A stretch of 40,829 nucleotides of DNA from Desulfohalobiaceae bacterium S24. Lineage in GTDB: Bacteria > Desulfobacterota > Desulfovibrionia > Desulfovibrionales > Desulfothermaceae. A program made the translations under genes and the position numbers. The stretch is from assembly GCA_011389765.1 (NCBI GenBank), contig JAABTT010000025.1:1-40829 (forward strand), given 5' to 3'. This document shows, in pieces, positions 1 to 8,310 of the stretch. Within the stretch, counting starts at the first letter, position 1. Every line of letters begins with the position of its first letter. The notes beneath the pieces were generated by a model. That model searched no databases. It had not been told where the DNA came from and saw nothing but the letters and a program-made list of their open reading frames with translations.

Positions 1-83
1 ATCCCCCGAGAGCAAGTCTTAGAAAACCAAGAGCCGGAAGCGTTAAAGCGAAAGAGAGCTCTGTGATCGGTTCGTGGCATCAG

Positions 84-205
84 CTGAAGTTTCATACGAG
101 GAAAGGCAAAATCCGCAAACTGAAACCTGCAACCAGACACCCCTCCGGGCCGGAGGCTGAAACCTCAAAAAGAGGCAAAAAATATCACGAAGTGTCTAAA
201 AATGA
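84..205 (+). repeat. Degenerate dispersed repeat, copy 1
   Basis: The 17 bases at 84-100 (CTGAAGTTTCATACGAG) are exactly the reverse complement of 12615-12631. Beyond them the two loci stay alignable with gaps: CTGAAACCTGCAA, then CTGAAACCT followed by AAAAGAGGCAA and AATATCAC, also occur in inverted order in 12561-12600. This is therefore a repeat of roughly 100 bp or more that has diverged between copies. Neither copy encodes a recognisable protein. Confidence 0.6.
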
Positions 206-326
206 CTGCAAATTTTCGCTTACTGTAAAGAGCTCTGAAGTTGGTTTAGATATATATACTTTCGAGAGGAATAAATTGCAAGACTTCGAAATTCTAAGCA
301 GCAGCTGCCAAAATTTTCGAACAGAC

Positions 327-360
327 AAAACCTCAACTTATGACCACCGTAAGTATAACT
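327..360 (+). repeat. 34-bp dispersed unit, copy 1
   Basis: By eye, 31 of 34 bases match the reverse complement of 10347-10380. The core reads CTTATGACCACCGTAAGTAT here. Both copies are followed, in the same relative orientation, by TTCAATA-type heptamers, so the unit plus the heptamers seem to form one composite element. Confidence 0.65.
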
Positions 361-375
361 TCTTGATTTTCTTTT

Positions 376-408
376 ATTCAACAATTTTCAATCTTCAATA
401 TTCAATAG
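376..408. repeat. TTCAATA/TTCAATC heptamer array
   Basis: Several near-tandem heptamers (TTCAACA, TTCAATC, TTCAATA) sit immediately before the start codon at 419. The same motif family recurs at 3691, 10314, 11107, 22567 and 23512 in this window. Confidence 0.6.
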
Positions 409-418
409 TAAATCCTCT

Positions 419-1747
419 ATGAGCTATACCGTCAACAAAATTTTGCACAAGCTGGTCGCCCCGGCCCTGGGCTGCACCGAACCGGTGGCTGTTGCCCTCG
501 GCGCAGCGGCCGCGGCTTCGCTTTTACCGGAAAAAAACATCGACGCGATTCAGGTCTCGGTGGATCCGAATGTTTTTAAAAACGGACTCGGGGTCAACAT
601 ACCCGGGAGCAACGGTCTGAAGGGACTCGATCTGGCTGCTGCCCTGGGTGCATTGATCGCTCGGCCGGACATGAAAATGGAAATTTTGAACGGTCTCAAT
701 TCGAAGATCCTGGCCCGGGCCAAAGCGCTGCTCGATTCCGGACGGGTCTCCGTCAGCCTGCTCAAGGACCCTCCGGGGCTTTCCATCCACTGCGTCCTGC
801 AGGCCGGTTCCGAGCAGAGCGAATCCCGCATTGAACAGTCCCATGACCGCATCACCGAATTGAGCCTGAACAGGAAGCCGCTCCAGGACCATCCTTTGCT
901 GCAGGCAAAAGATCCTTCAGGACAATCAAACCCGGATGGACTGGATCGCTGGCTCAAGGGAAAAACCCTTGCCGAGCTTTTGGAGCTTTCCCGGGAGCTG
1001 GACACCCAGGATCTCTCTTTTTTGAAACAGGGCGTGGCCATGAATCTTACCCTGGCGGAATACGGTCTGGAACACGGCTCCGGGCTCGGCATAGGCAAAA
1101 CCCTCCTGGAGCTCAGCCGCAAAGGCCTCCTGCAGAAAGACATGGCCCTGAATGCAAAGATCATCACTGCGGCAGCGGCTGACGCCAGAATGGCCGGGGC
1201 CGACCTTCCGGCCATGAGTTCAGCCGGGAGCGGGAACAACGGTTTGACGGCCATCCTCCCGGTCTGGTCCGTACACGAATTCCTTCCCTGCACGGAAAAA
1301 GAAATACTGTCCGCCATTGGACTCAGCCATTTGATCACCGCCATGATCAAAACCCACACCGGCAAACTCTCCGCGCTCTGCAGCTGCTCCGTGGCGGCCG
1401 GGGCCGGTGCGGCCGCCGGCATCGCCGGCCTCCTGGGAGGCGGAATCACTGAAATCGGGGCGGCGGTGAACAACCTCATTGCCGACCTTGGGGGGACGCT
1501 GTGTGACGGCGCCAAACCGGGCTGCGCCCTGAAACTGGCCACAGCTTCCGGAGCCGCGGTGCAGGCCGCTCTGCTGGGTGTCCAGGGCGTCAGTATTTCC
1601 CGGAAGGAAGGCTTTCAAGGACAAACCCCCGAAGCAACTATCCGCAATTTAGGCATCATCAGCCGGCAGGGCATGCAGGCCACAGACAAGACCATTTTGG
1701 ACTTGATGCTCAAAAAAACCCCACAAGGGCGGGAACATGCAGCCTAA
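419..1747 (+). CDS. L-cysteine desulfidase / L-serine dehydratase-like protein (UPF0597, CyuA/YhaM family)
   Basis: The 442-residue product matches the UPF0597 family, whose characterised members (CyuA/YhaM) are iron-sulfur enzymes that release sulfide, ammonia and pyruvate from L-cysteine. They resemble the alpha subunit of Fe-S L-serine dehydratase. The family hallmark ALGCTEPVAVAL lies near the N terminus (Cys19). Further cysteines that could hold a [4Fe-4S] cluster are at about 321, 323, 362 and 369 (the last two within CDGAKPGC). A glycine-rich SSAGSGNNG segment is at about 266-274. Length is normal for the family and no signal peptide is seen, so it should be cytosolic. It overlaps the following amidohydrolase by 11 bp, so the two are probably co-transcribed. 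The ATG at 419 lacks an obvious ribosome binding site, but the family N terminus begins right there. Cysteine versus serine specificity cannot be read from sequence. Confidence 0.85.
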   Translation: MSYTVNKILHKLVAPALGCTEPVAVALGAAAAASLLPEKNIDAIQVSVDPNVFKNGLGVNIPGSNGLKGLDLAAALGALIARPDMKMEILNGLNSKILARAKALLDSGRVSVSLLKDPPGLSIHCVLQAGSEQSESRIEQSHDRITELSLNRKPLQDHPLLQAKDPSGQSNPDGLDRWLKGKTLAELLELSRELDTQDLSFLKQGVAMNLTLAEYGLEHGSGLGIGKTLLELSRKGLLQKDMALNAKIITAAAADARMAGADLPAMSSAGSGNNGLTAILPVWSVHEFLPCTEKEILSAIGLSHLITAMIKTHTGKLSALCSCSVAAGAGAAAGIAGLLGGGITEIGAAVNNLIADLGGTLCDGAKPGCALKLATASGAAVQAALLGVQGVSISRKEGFQGQTPEATIRNLGIISRQGMQATDKTILDLMLKKTPQGREHAA

Positions 1748-2585
1748 ATTCGACGTCCATGTCCATATCTGTCCACCCGAGATCCGCTTGGACCGGGAGC
1801 CCTATCTCCAGGAGGAGCCGGAATTCGCCGCAATTTATCGAGACCCGGCCGCCAGGCTCGCCGGGGCCTCCGAACTCATTGCCGACATGGACGCCCAGGA
1901 TGTGACCCGGTCTGTGGTCTTTGGTTTTCCCTGGAGGCAGGCCGATAACTTTCGTTTGAACAACGACTATGTGCTGGAAGCAGCCCGACGCTTCCCCGGG
2001 CGCCTGATTCCTTTTTGCTGTCTGGACGCCGGCCACCCTCGCGCTTCCGCTGAAGTGGAACGCTGCCTGTCGGCCGGGGCCAGAGGAATCGGGGAGCTGG
2101 CCTTTTACGAACGGGACCTGGATGAGACCGCCCACAAAGCCCTGACTCCTTTGGCTGCAGTATGCCGCTCCGCCGAGGTCCCAATCCTTTTGCACACCAA
2201 CGAACCGATCGGGCACCCCTATCCGGGCAAAAGTCCCATGACCCTACCCCGGCTCTACAGCCTTATCCGGGATCTGCCCAAGGCCAAATGGATTCTGGCC
2301 CACGGAGGGGGCGGGCTGCCCTTTTTCGGATTCCTCAAAAAAGAGGTCCGGGACACGCTCGCCAGGTGCTGGTTCGACACCGCCGCCTTTCCTTTTCTCT
2401 ACAGGCCAGAGGTCCTGCCGGTCCTGGCCCGGGCCGTGGGCCCGGAAAAACTGCTTTTGGGCAGCGACTATCCCCTGCTTCCTCCGTCCAGGTATGTGCG
2501 GGAATTTGCGCAATCCGGCCTGAACGATGCAGAGTTGGAAGGACTGTTCTGGAACAATGCAGCCGATCTTTTCGGGCCGGCCTGA
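1737..2585 (+). CDS. Metal-dependent amidohydrolase family protein
   Basis: A 282-residue member of the amidohydrolase-2 (COG2159) TIM-barrel family. Visible metal-site features are the N-terminal HVH motif (His8, His10), a His in LHTNEPIGH (about 153-160), AHGGG at about 188 and the late aspartate in LLGSDYPL (Asp at about 244). These family members hydrolyse or decarboxylate small cyclic or aromatic substrates; the substrate here is unknown. The ATG lies inside the last codons of the upstream desulfidase-like gene (11-bp overlap), which suggests translational coupling and a shared amino-acid or thiol catabolic role, though that link is only contextual. No signal peptide is visible. A promoter-like sequence for the next operon follows within 45 bp of the stop. 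Confidence 0.8.
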   Translation: MQPKFDVHVHICPPEIRLDREPYLQEEPEFAAIYRDPAARLAGASELIADMDAQDVTRSVVFGFPWRQADNFRLNNDYVLEAARRFPGRLIPFCCLDAGHPRASAEVERCLSAGARGIGELAFYERDLDETAHKALTPLAAVCRSAEVPILLHTNEPIGHPYPGKSPMTLPRLYSLIRDLPKAKWILAHGGGGLPFFGFLKKEVRDTLARCWFDTAAFPFLYRPEVLPVLARAVGPEKLLLGSDYPLLPPSRYVREFAQSGLNDAELEGLFWNNAADLFGPA

Positions 2586-2623
2586 TACTGAATGTGCAGT
2601 CCCGCATTTTCAAAAATTCAAGA

Positions 2624-2652
2624 TTGACTCTCTTTTCAATTCAGCTTAGAGT
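2624..2652 (+). promoter_or_regulatory. Possible sigma-70 promoter for the peptide ABC operon
   Basis: TTGACT (2624-2629) and TAGAGT (2647-2652) are separated by 17 bp and lie 44 bp before the first ATP-binding gene. The -35 match is good and the -10 match modest. This is inferred from consensus only. Confidence 0.35.
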
Positions 2653-2695
2653 TGCGCCAATTCATACTCAACTGCAATCCTGACCGTCAAAATCC

Positions 2696-3679
2696 ATGAA
2701 GCATCAGGACCATCTTCTCTCTGTTCAGGAACTCAAGACCTACTTCTACACCTTTGACGGGGTGGCCAAAGCTGTTGACGATGTTTCCTTCACCCTGGAC
2801 AAGGGCGAGATCATCGGATTGGTGGGTGAGTCCGGTTGCGGAAAAAGCGTTACCGCCCAATCCGTGATGCGGCTCATTCCGGACCCCCCCGGGAAAATCG
2901 CCCATGGCCGCATCACCTTCGACACCATTGACATTCTGGACCTGAACCTGGAATCCATGCGCTCCATACGGGGCAAACGAATATCCATGATCTTCCAGGA
3001 ACCCATGACCTCTCTGAACCCGGTTTTCACAGTCGGCGATCAAATCTCGGAGATGTTCACTCTGCATGAAAACCTGTCCCCCAGGCAGGCGCGGCAGCAA
3101 GCCATTGCCATGCTCCAGAAAGTCCAGGTGCCGGCCCCCGAAAAACGCATCAACGAATATCCCCACCAGCTCTCCGGCGGCATGCGCCAGCGGGCCATGA
3201 TCGCCATGGCCCTGGCCTGCAACCCGGAAATTCTGATTGCCGACGAACCGACCACCGCCCTGGATGTCACGGTCCAGGCCCAGATCCTGGATCTGATGCT
3301 CCAGCTCAAAGACGATTATCAGTCCGCCATCATGATGATCACCCACGATCTCGGGGTCATCGCTGAAATGGCCCAAAGGGTCGTCGTGATGTATGCCGGA
3401 AAAGTGGTGGAGCAGACCGAGACCCGGACTCTTTTTGATCATCCGCTCCATCCCTATACAAAGGGCTTGCTGCAATCAATACCCAAGCTCGGCGCCAGGG
3501 CCGGAGGCGGCAGCCGGGAGCTTCTGGAAATCAAGGGCATGGTCCCGGGCCTGTTGAACCTCCCCCGGGGCTGCGCGTTCCATCCCAGATGTATCCGGGC
3601 CTTTGAGCGCTGCCGGCAAGAGACCCCTGCTCTTCGGGAGATCGAAAGGGGGCACCTGGTGCGCTGCTGGCTGTATTGA
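2696..3679 (+). CDS. Peptide/nickel ABC transporter ATP-binding protein (DppD/OppD type)
   Basis: A 327-residue ABC ATPase of the dipeptide/oligopeptide importer family. It has Walker A GESGCGKS (about 44-51), signature LSGGM (about 159-163) and Walker B ILIADEP (about 179-185), followed by the D-loop and switch histidine (THDL). The C-terminal oligopeptide extension carries four cysteines, CxxHPRC at about 293-299 plus Cys306 and Cys324. In recently studied Dpp-type ATPases the equivalent cysteines hold an iron-sulfur cluster; this is family knowledge and untested here. It is the first gene of a five- or six-gene importer operon and pairs with the DppF-like ATPase 40 bp downstream of its stop. 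It powers uptake of peptides or another substrate captured by the binding protein at 4716. Substrate specificity is not decided by this subunit. Confidence 0.9.
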   Translation: MKHQDHLLSVQELKTYFYTFDGVAKAVDDVSFTLDKGEIIGLVGESGCGKSVTAQSVMRLIPDPPGKIAHGRITFDTIDILDLNLESMRSIRGKRISMIFQEPMTSLNPVFTVGDQISEMFTLHENLSPRQARQQAIAMLQKVQVPAPEKRINEYPHQLSGGMRQRAMIAMALACNPEILIADEPTTALDVTVQAQILDLMLQLKDDYQSAIMMITHDLGVIAEMAQRVVVMYAGKVVEQTETRTLFDHPLHPYTKGLLQSIPKLGARAGGGSRELLEIKGMVPGLLNLPRGCAFHPRCIRAFERCRQETPALREIERGHLVRCWLY

Positions 3680-3690
3680 GCATGCTTGGG

Positions 3691-3710
3691 ATTGAAGATT
3701 GAAAATTGAA
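3691..3710 (+). repeat. ATTGAAGATTGAAAATTGAA heptamer array
   Basis: Three near-tandem heptamers fill the gap between the two ATPase genes, ending just before the ribosome binding site of the second. They also create an upstream in-frame TTG at 3699 that could be mistaken for the start codon. Confidence 0.6.
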
Positions 3711-3719
3711 GGATTTCCT

Positions 3720-4685
3720 GTGAACCACCCCCTGCTTCAGGTCGAGGATCTCAAGATCCATTTCCCCATCAAAAAGGGGCTGTTTTCCAAAACAGTGGGA
3801 TGGGTCTATGCGGTGGACGGGGTCTCTTTTTCGCTGAACAAGGGGGAAACTTTGGGGCTGGTGGGAGAATCGGGCTGCGGGAAAACAACGGCCGGACTGG
3901 GTTTTCTCAGACTCATCCCCCCCACTTCCGGCAGGATCACCTATGCCGGCCGGGACATCAGCGAAGCGGACAAGAGCACCCTGCAGGGCTTGCGCAAAGA
4001 GATGCAAATCATCTTTCAGGACCCCTATTCATCGCTCAATCCCAGATTCACCGTAAACGAAATCCTGGGCGACCCCATGGAAATCCATGGCCTCTATCCA
4101 GGAAAACAACGCCGGGAGCGAATTGAATACCTCCTGGAAAAAGTAGGGCTGTCCCCGGATTACGCCCGGAGATATCCCCATGAATTTTCAGGGGGGCAGC
4201 GCCAGAGAATCGGAATCGCCCGGGCTCTGGCCGTGGATCCGGCTGTTGTGGTAGGGGATGAGCCGGTTTCGGCCCTGGATGTCTCCATTCAAGCCCAGAT
4301 CATCAACCTCCTGATCGGTCTGCAGAAAGAATTTCGGCTTTCCTATGTGATCATTGCCCACGATCTGGCCGTGGTGGAGTATATCTGCGATTATATCGCG
4401 GTCATGTACTTAGGCCGGGTGGTGGAGACCGGATCCTATAAAGATCTGTATCTCAATCCGAAACATCCCTATACCCGGTCTCTGCTATCCGCCATACCCC
4501 TGTCCCATCCCGCGCAAACCAAAAACCGGATCATCCTCAAAGGCGATGTCCCCAGCCCCATCAATCCCCCCCCCGGGTGCCCGTTTCATCCCAGATGTCC
4601 GGAGCGGATGGACGGCTGTGACCAGCACCGGCCAACGCTCAAGGATATTGGAGGGGGACAGATGGTCAGCTGTTTTCAATATTAG
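3720..4685 (+). CDS. Peptide/nickel ABC transporter ATP-binding protein (DppF/OppF type)
   Basis: A 321-residue second ATPase of the importer. It has Walker A GESGCGKT (about 49-56), Q-loop [12 protein letters not shown], signature FSGGQRQR and Walker [13 protein letters not shown] (V-G-D in place of the usual hydrophobic-A-D, still with the D-E pair). It ends with a CPFHPRC motif and two further cysteines typical of the oligopeptide-type C-terminal domain. I choose GTG at 3720 because AAGGA lies 6-7 bp upstream; the earlier in-frame TTG at 3699 falls inside a dispersed heptamer repeat. It should form a heterodimer with the DppD-like subunit and couple ATP hydrolysis to the permeases at 6462 and 7420. 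Confidence 0.9.
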   Translation: MNHPLLQVEDLKIHFPIKKGLFSKTVGWVYAVDGVSFSLNKGETLGLVGESGCGKTTAGLGFLRLIPPTSGRITYAGRDISEADKSTLQGLRKEMQIIFQDPYSSLNPRFTVNEILGDPMEIHGLYPGKQRRERIEYLLEKVGLSPDYARRYPHEFSGGQRQRIGIARALAVDPAVVVGDEPVSALDVSIQAQIINLLIGLQKEFRLSYVIIAHDLAVVEYICDYIAVMYLGRVVETGSYKDLYLNPKHPYTRSLLSAIPLSHPAQTKNRIILKGDVPSPINPPPGCPFHPRCPERMDGCDQHRPTLKDIGGGQMVSCFQY

Positions 4686-4715
4686 TTTAGTAACTTTGAA
4701 CACGGAGGTAATGTT

Positions 4716-6239
4716 ATGTTCAAACGACTCGCCTTTCTCATGTGCCTGCTTCTGGCCCTGGCCTGGAGCAGCCAGGCCCTGGCCGCATCCAAACTGGTGG
4801 TTGCGGTGGATTCGCCCCCCAGAACCTTAAACCCCCATGGCTCTGATGCGGATTCCAATCTCTCCTTCATGGCCAATTTTTTTGACGGCCTTCTGCAGCG
4901 GGTCGGCGATCAAGGCGCCTTGAAGCCCGCTTTGGCCGTCAAGTTCGAACATCCCGATCTGAAAACCTGGAAATTTTATCTGCGTGAAGGCGTCACCTTC
5001 CACAACGGCAACCCCTTCACGGCCGAAGACGTGAAATTCACCTTTGAGCGCCTCAGCGACCCCCAGGTCTCTGAATTTATCAACACAGGGCAATCCATCG
5101 AATCCATCGAAATCATTGACGACTACACCGTGGTCATTCGAACAAAAAAGCCGATTCCCTGGTTTGCCAACAACATGCACCAGATCTTCATCATGGACAA
5201 GGAATCCACTGAAGCCAGAGAGCCGGGGGAAGTCGGACTGAAACCCATCGGAACCGGGGCCTATAAGCTTGAGGAATGGGTAAAGGGCTCCTATGTCCGC
5301 CTCCAGGCCAACAAAGACTATTGGGAAGGGGCTCCGGACCTTGAAAATATTGAGGTCAGACCCATCAAAGAGCCCTCCACCCGCTTCGCCGCCCTGGTCT
5401 CCGGACAAACGGATATTGTTTCCGGGGTGCCCGTGGAACTCTACTCCAAGATCGTGGATAACCCCAAACTGTCCATTATAAGCCGCCCGGCCAGGCGGTC
5501 CGTCTTCCTGGCCCTGGGCAATAATCCGGGCAGCCCGGTCAGCGATATCCGGGTGCGCAAAGCCATGTACATGGCTATCAATGAAGGTGAAATCATTGAA
5601 AAAATCATGCGCGGTCATGCCGCGCCCGCAGCCCAGATCCCTGATCCGCCGACAATCGGCTACAATCCCGATATCCAGCGTCTGGATTACGATCCGGACC
5701 AAGCCAGGGAACTCCTGGCCGAAGCCGGATATGCAGACGGTTTTGAAATCACCCTGACCGGCCCCAATGACCGCTATGTCCAGGACGAAAAAATCGCCGA
5801 GGCTGTGGCCAAATATCTGGCCAAAGTAGGCATCGACGTCAAGCTCGATGTCAAGCCGAAATCCATCTTCTTTCCCGAAGTCTTTGACGGCTCCCTGGAC
5901 TTTTATCTTATCGGCTGGTTTGACGGCACCTTTGACATGGGCCGGACTTATTTCAAACTCATCCATTCCAGAGATAAAGAAGGCGGGTTCGGCTCTTTGA
6001 ACGGGGCGAATTTTTCCGACCCCACCATCGATATACTCCTGGAAGCCACTGCGGACATCGTGGATCGCGACGTCCGCAAGCAGGTCCTGCAGGATGTGAA
6101 CAAAATAGCCATGACCGACAAAATCGCCGTTATCCCGCTGCATTACCAGGAAGACCTCTATGCCGTTCAAAAAGGCAAAAACATCGATTTCACCCCGCGA
6201 CCGGATCGCTGGATGGTGTATAAGGAAATCTCAAGATAA
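4716..6239 (+). CDS. Peptide ABC transporter substrate-binding protein (SBP_bac_5 family)
   Basis: A 507-residue extracytoplasmic solute-binding protein of the DppA/OppA/NikA family. The N terminus is a typical Sec signal peptide (basic MFKR, hydrophobic run, cleavage after about residue 23 at SQALA-AS). There is no lipobox cysteine, so it is predicted to be a free periplasmic protein. Family features include the PPRTLNPH segment, the WKFYLREGVTFHNG stretch near residues 85-98 and FTAEDVKFTFERL. A strong ribosome binding site (GGAGGT) precedes ATG 4716. Its position after the two ATPases and before the permeases is an uncommon order. Two hairpins right after its stop could make it more abundant than the membrane parts. 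The ligand (di/oligopeptide, nickel or another compound) cannot be assigned from sequence alone. Confidence 0.9.
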   Translation: MFKRLAFLMCLLLALAWSSQALAASKLVVAVDSPPRTLNPHGSDADSNLSFMANFFDGLLQRVGDQGALKPALAVKFEHPDLKTWKFYLREGVTFHNGNPFTAEDVKFTFERLSDPQVSEFINTGQSIESIEIIDDYTVVIRTKKPIPWFANNMHQIFIMDKESTEAREPGEVGLKPIGTGAYKLEEWVKGSYVRLQANKDYWEGAPDLENIEVRPIKEPSTRFAALVSGQTDIVSGVPVELYSKIVDNPKLSIISRPARRSVFLALGNNPGSPVSDIRVRKAMYMAINEGEIIEKIMRGHAAPAAQIPDPPTIGYNPDIQRLDYDPDQARELLAEAGYADGFEITLTGPNDRYVQDEKIAEAVAKYLAKVGIDVKLDVKPKSIFFPEVFDGSLDFYLIGWFDGTFDMGRTYFKLIHSRDKEGGFGSLNGANFSDPTIDILLEATADIVDRDVRKQVLQDVNKIAMTDKIAVIPLHYQEDLYAVQKGKNIDFTPRPDRWMVYKEISR

Positions 6240-6272
6240 TTTTCAGGTGGACCTGAAAATTATTTTATAAAA
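6236..6272 (+). terminator. Hairpin overlapping the binding-protein stop codon
   Basis: ATAATTTTCAGG (6236-6247) and CCTGAAAATTAT (6252-6263) form a perfect 12-bp stem with a TGGA loop, followed by TTTATAAAATTTT. The stop codon TAA at 6237-6239 is inside the stem. It looks like a leaky terminator or 3' stabilising hairpin inside the operon. Confidence 0.6.
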
Positions 6273-6306
6273 TTTTAACCAAGACATTTAAATGATTACT
6301 TAATAT

Positions 6307-6345
6307 CGGGCTTGCTCGGGTTGTTTCCGGGCAAGCCCGGAAAAA
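6307..6345 (+). terminator. Second intra-operon hairpin
   Basis: CGGGCTTGC (6307-6315) pairs with GCAAGCCCG (6331-6339) around a 15-nt loop. No U-run follows, so attenuation or mRNA protection is more likely than full termination. Confidence 0.45.
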
Positions 6346-6371
6346 GCGGCGGGATCTCGGAGAGTGTTAAA

Positions 6372-6426
6372 GATCGATTTCGATAGCGATTTCGATTCCG
6401 ATTTCGATTCCGATTCCGATTCCGAA
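6372..6426 (+). repeat. GATTTC/GATTCC/GATAGC hexamer array
   Basis: About nine near-tandem hexamers beginning GAT (GATTTC, GATAGC, GATTTC, GATTCC and so on) lie in the 222-bp gap between the binding protein and first permease genes. The same units recur at 12641-12735 as an inverted pair. Confidence 0.7.
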
Positions 6427-6461
6427 GAAACCACGTCGGACATAAAATACATTGGCGCAGT

Positions 6462-7427
6462 ATGGCTAGCTATATTATCCGCAGGATCCTCCAGGGCATT
6501 ATCGTTCTTTTGGCCGTGTCCATGATCTGCTTTATCATTTTTCGGTACATGGGCGATCCGGTTTTAACCCTGGCCGGAAAATATGCCACATTCGAGCAAA
6601 TACAGGAAGTCCGGGAATCCTTTGGCCTGGATAAACCAATGCTGGAGCAGTACCTGCGCTTTGTGTGGAATGCCCTGCACGGAAATTTCGGGGTCTCCTA
6701 TGTCAGCCGGGTCCCCGCCCTGGACTTGATCCTGGAGCGCCTCCCGGCGACTGTGGAACTGGCCACCACCGCCATTGGCATCGCTTTTATCCTGGGGACC
6801 TTTCTCGGGGTAATTGTTTCGCTCAAGCCCTTTGCCATCCGCAACAAGGTCATCATGGCCGGCTCCCTGGGGGGCATCTCCATGCCCACCTTCCTAACCG
6901 GGATCCTGCTGATCATGATTTTCGGGGTCTATCTGGGGGTTCTGCCTCCCTACGGCCGGGGCGAGACCGTGCAGGTCGGCTTCTGGCGAACCGGGCTTTT
7001 GACCCTGGACGGCATCAGGCACATCATTCTCCCGGCCCTGACCCTGGCCGGTTTTCAGCTTGCGGTGATTCTGCGACTCACCCGGGCGGGCATGCGGGAA
7101 GTCCTGACTCAGGAATACATCAAAACCGCCTGGGCCAAAGGGCTTCCCCCCAAAAAAGTCATTTTCAAACACGCCTTGCGCAACGTGCTCATCCCGGTGA
7201 TCACCATCACCGGACTCCAGTTTGGAGAACTTATCGCCTTTTCCATTGTAACCGAAACGATCTTTCAGTGGCCGGGCATGGGCAATCTGTTGCTGACCTC
7301 CATGTTCGAATCGGATCAGCCGGTTATCGTCACCTATATCATGCTGGCGGCCCTGGTAATCATCAGTATTAATATTCTCGTGGACATCATCTACGCTTTC
7401 CTGAATCCAAAGATCCGCTATGACTAA
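6462..7427 (+). CDS. Peptide ABC transporter permease (DppB type)
   Basis: A 321-residue inner-membrane permease with about six hydrophobic segments. It starts with the DppB-type MASYIIRRILQGI helix and has the BPD_transp_1 domain in the C-terminal two thirds. The coupling EAA-like loop reads EYIKTAWAKGLPPKKVIFKHA at roughly residues 219-239. The conserved FGELIAFSIVTETIFQWPGMG motif of this subfamily is present near 256-276. It pairs with the DppC-like permease, whose start overlaps its end by 8 bp. The gene is separated from the binding protein by 222 bp holding two hairpins and a hexamer repeat, so expression may be lower or partly independent. No strong Shine-Dalgarno is seen before ATG 6462. 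Confidence 0.9.
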   Translation: MASYIIRRILQGIIVLLAVSMICFIIFRYMGDPVLTLAGKYATFEQIQEVRESFGLDKPMLEQYLRFVWNALHGNFGVSYVSRVPALDLILERLPATVELATTAIGIAFILGTFLGVIVSLKPFAIRNKVIMAGSLGGISMPTFLTGILLIMIFGVYLGVLPPYGRGETVQVGFWRTGLLTLDGIRHIILPALTLAGFQLAVILRLTRAGMREVLTQEYIKTAWAKGLPPKKVIFKHALRNVLIPVITITGLQFGELIAFSIVTETIFQWPGMGNLLLTSMFESDQPVIVTYIMLAALVIISINILVDIIYAFLNPKIRYD

Positions 7428-8310
7428 GCGCAGAATCAAATCCAAGACCCTCTCCAGTTTTCTGTATGACCCCCCTGCGGTTATCGGCAGCTTGATCCTG
7501 CTCATTTTTTTCTTTGCCGCTCTCCTGGCGCCCTGGATCAGTCCGCAGAATCCCTATGATCTGGGAAAGGTCAACCTTGATTTTTTTCTGACCCCGCCCG
7601 TCTGGATGGAAGGCGGCCACTTTCCTTTTCTTCTCGGTACGGACGATCAGGGCCGCTGCATCCTGAGCACCATCATCTATGGCCTCAGGACCTCGCTTAT
7701 TGTCGGTTTCGGGGTAGTGCTCATCGCCGGGACCTTTGGGGTGCTTATGGGCTTGCTGGCGGGATATTACGGGAAAGTTCTGGATGCCGTGGTCATGCGC
7801 CTGGCCGATACCTTTTTCGCTTTTTCCACGACCTTGATGGCCTTTCTGCTCATGGGCATCTTCAATCAGCGAGGCTTGCTGACGGTTATCCTGGCCATCT
7901 GCCTGGCGGACTGGGTGCGTTATGCCAGAACCATGCGCGGCAGCGTCCTGGAGGTCAAGGAAGAAACCTATATCACCGCGGCCAAAGCCACCGGCGCCAA
8001 GGATTTCCGGCTGCTTCTCAAACATCTCCTGCCCAACGCCCTGCCTCCGATTCTGGTGGTGGTCGCCGTGGATCTCGGGGTGGTGATCATGCTTGAAGCC
8101 ACGCTCAGCTTTCTGGGTGTCGGGGTTCCGGTGACCGAACCCTCCCTGGGGATGATGATCTCCAACGGCAAGGACTACATCTATGCCGGGATGTGGTGGA
8201 TGATCGTCTTTCCGGGTGCGACCCTGGTGATGCTGGTGGTGGGGATCAATCTCTTTGCCGACTGGCTGCGGGAGGAACTCAATCCCAGACTGGAAAGGAA
8301 AGAGTCGTGA
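7420..8310 (+). CDS. Peptide ABC transporter permease (DppC type)
   Basis: A 296-residue partner permease. It has an N-terminal DppC/OppC extension with a first membrane helix (IGSLILLIFFFAALLAPW), the LLGTDDQGR motif diagnostic of DppC/NikC permeases near residues 84-92, and a BPD_transp_1 domain with the EAA-like loop EETYITAAKATGAKDFRLL. About six hydrophobic segments are visible. It overlaps dppB-like by 8 bp and the next small gene by 4 bp (GTGA), so all three are probably translated from one mRNA. Together with the DppB-like protein it forms the channel of the importer encoded from 2696. Confidence 0.9.
   Translation: MTKRRIKSKTLSSFLYDPPAVIGSLILLIFFFAALLAPWISPQNPYDLGKVNLDFFLTPPVWMEGGHFPFLLGTDDQGRCILSTIIYGLRTSLIVGFGVVLIAGTFGVLMGLLAGYYGKVLDAVVMRLADTFFAFSTTLMAFLLMGIFNQRGLLTVILAICLADWVRYARTMRGSVLEVKEETYITAAKATGAKDFRLLLKHLLPNALPPILVVVAVDLGVVIMLEATLSFLGVGVPVTEPSLGMMISNGKDYIYAGMWWMIVFPGATLVMLVVGINLFADWLREELNPRLERKES

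Larger units (their letters stand above)
1..418. other. Non-coding leader region rich in dispersed repeats
   Basis: I see no credible gene here. A 119-codon open frame at 63-422 has protein-poor composition, runs through repeat sequence and overlaps the start of the next gene, so I treat it as spurious. The stretch carries one copy of a degenerate dispersed repeat (84 to about 205), one copy of a 34-bp unit (327-360) and TTCAATA/TTCAATC heptamers (376-408) that run almost up to the first gene at 419. No clear Shine-Dalgarno sequence or sigma-70 promoter stands out before that gene. Confidence 0.6.

Noticed and set aside
63-422. 119-codon open frame before the desulfidase gene
   Set aside because: Composition is not protein-like, it overlaps the next gene start and runs through dispersed repeat sequence.
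550-1542. 330-codon antisense frame opposite the desulfidase-like gene
   Set aside because: It is a shadow of the high-GC third-position coding strand; Ser/Pro/Arg-rich composition and no family resemblance.
4827-6170. 447-codon antisense frame opposite the binding protein
   Set aside because: Shadow of a real gene, rich in Gly, Asp and Phe in codon-complement patterns, with no ribosome binding site.
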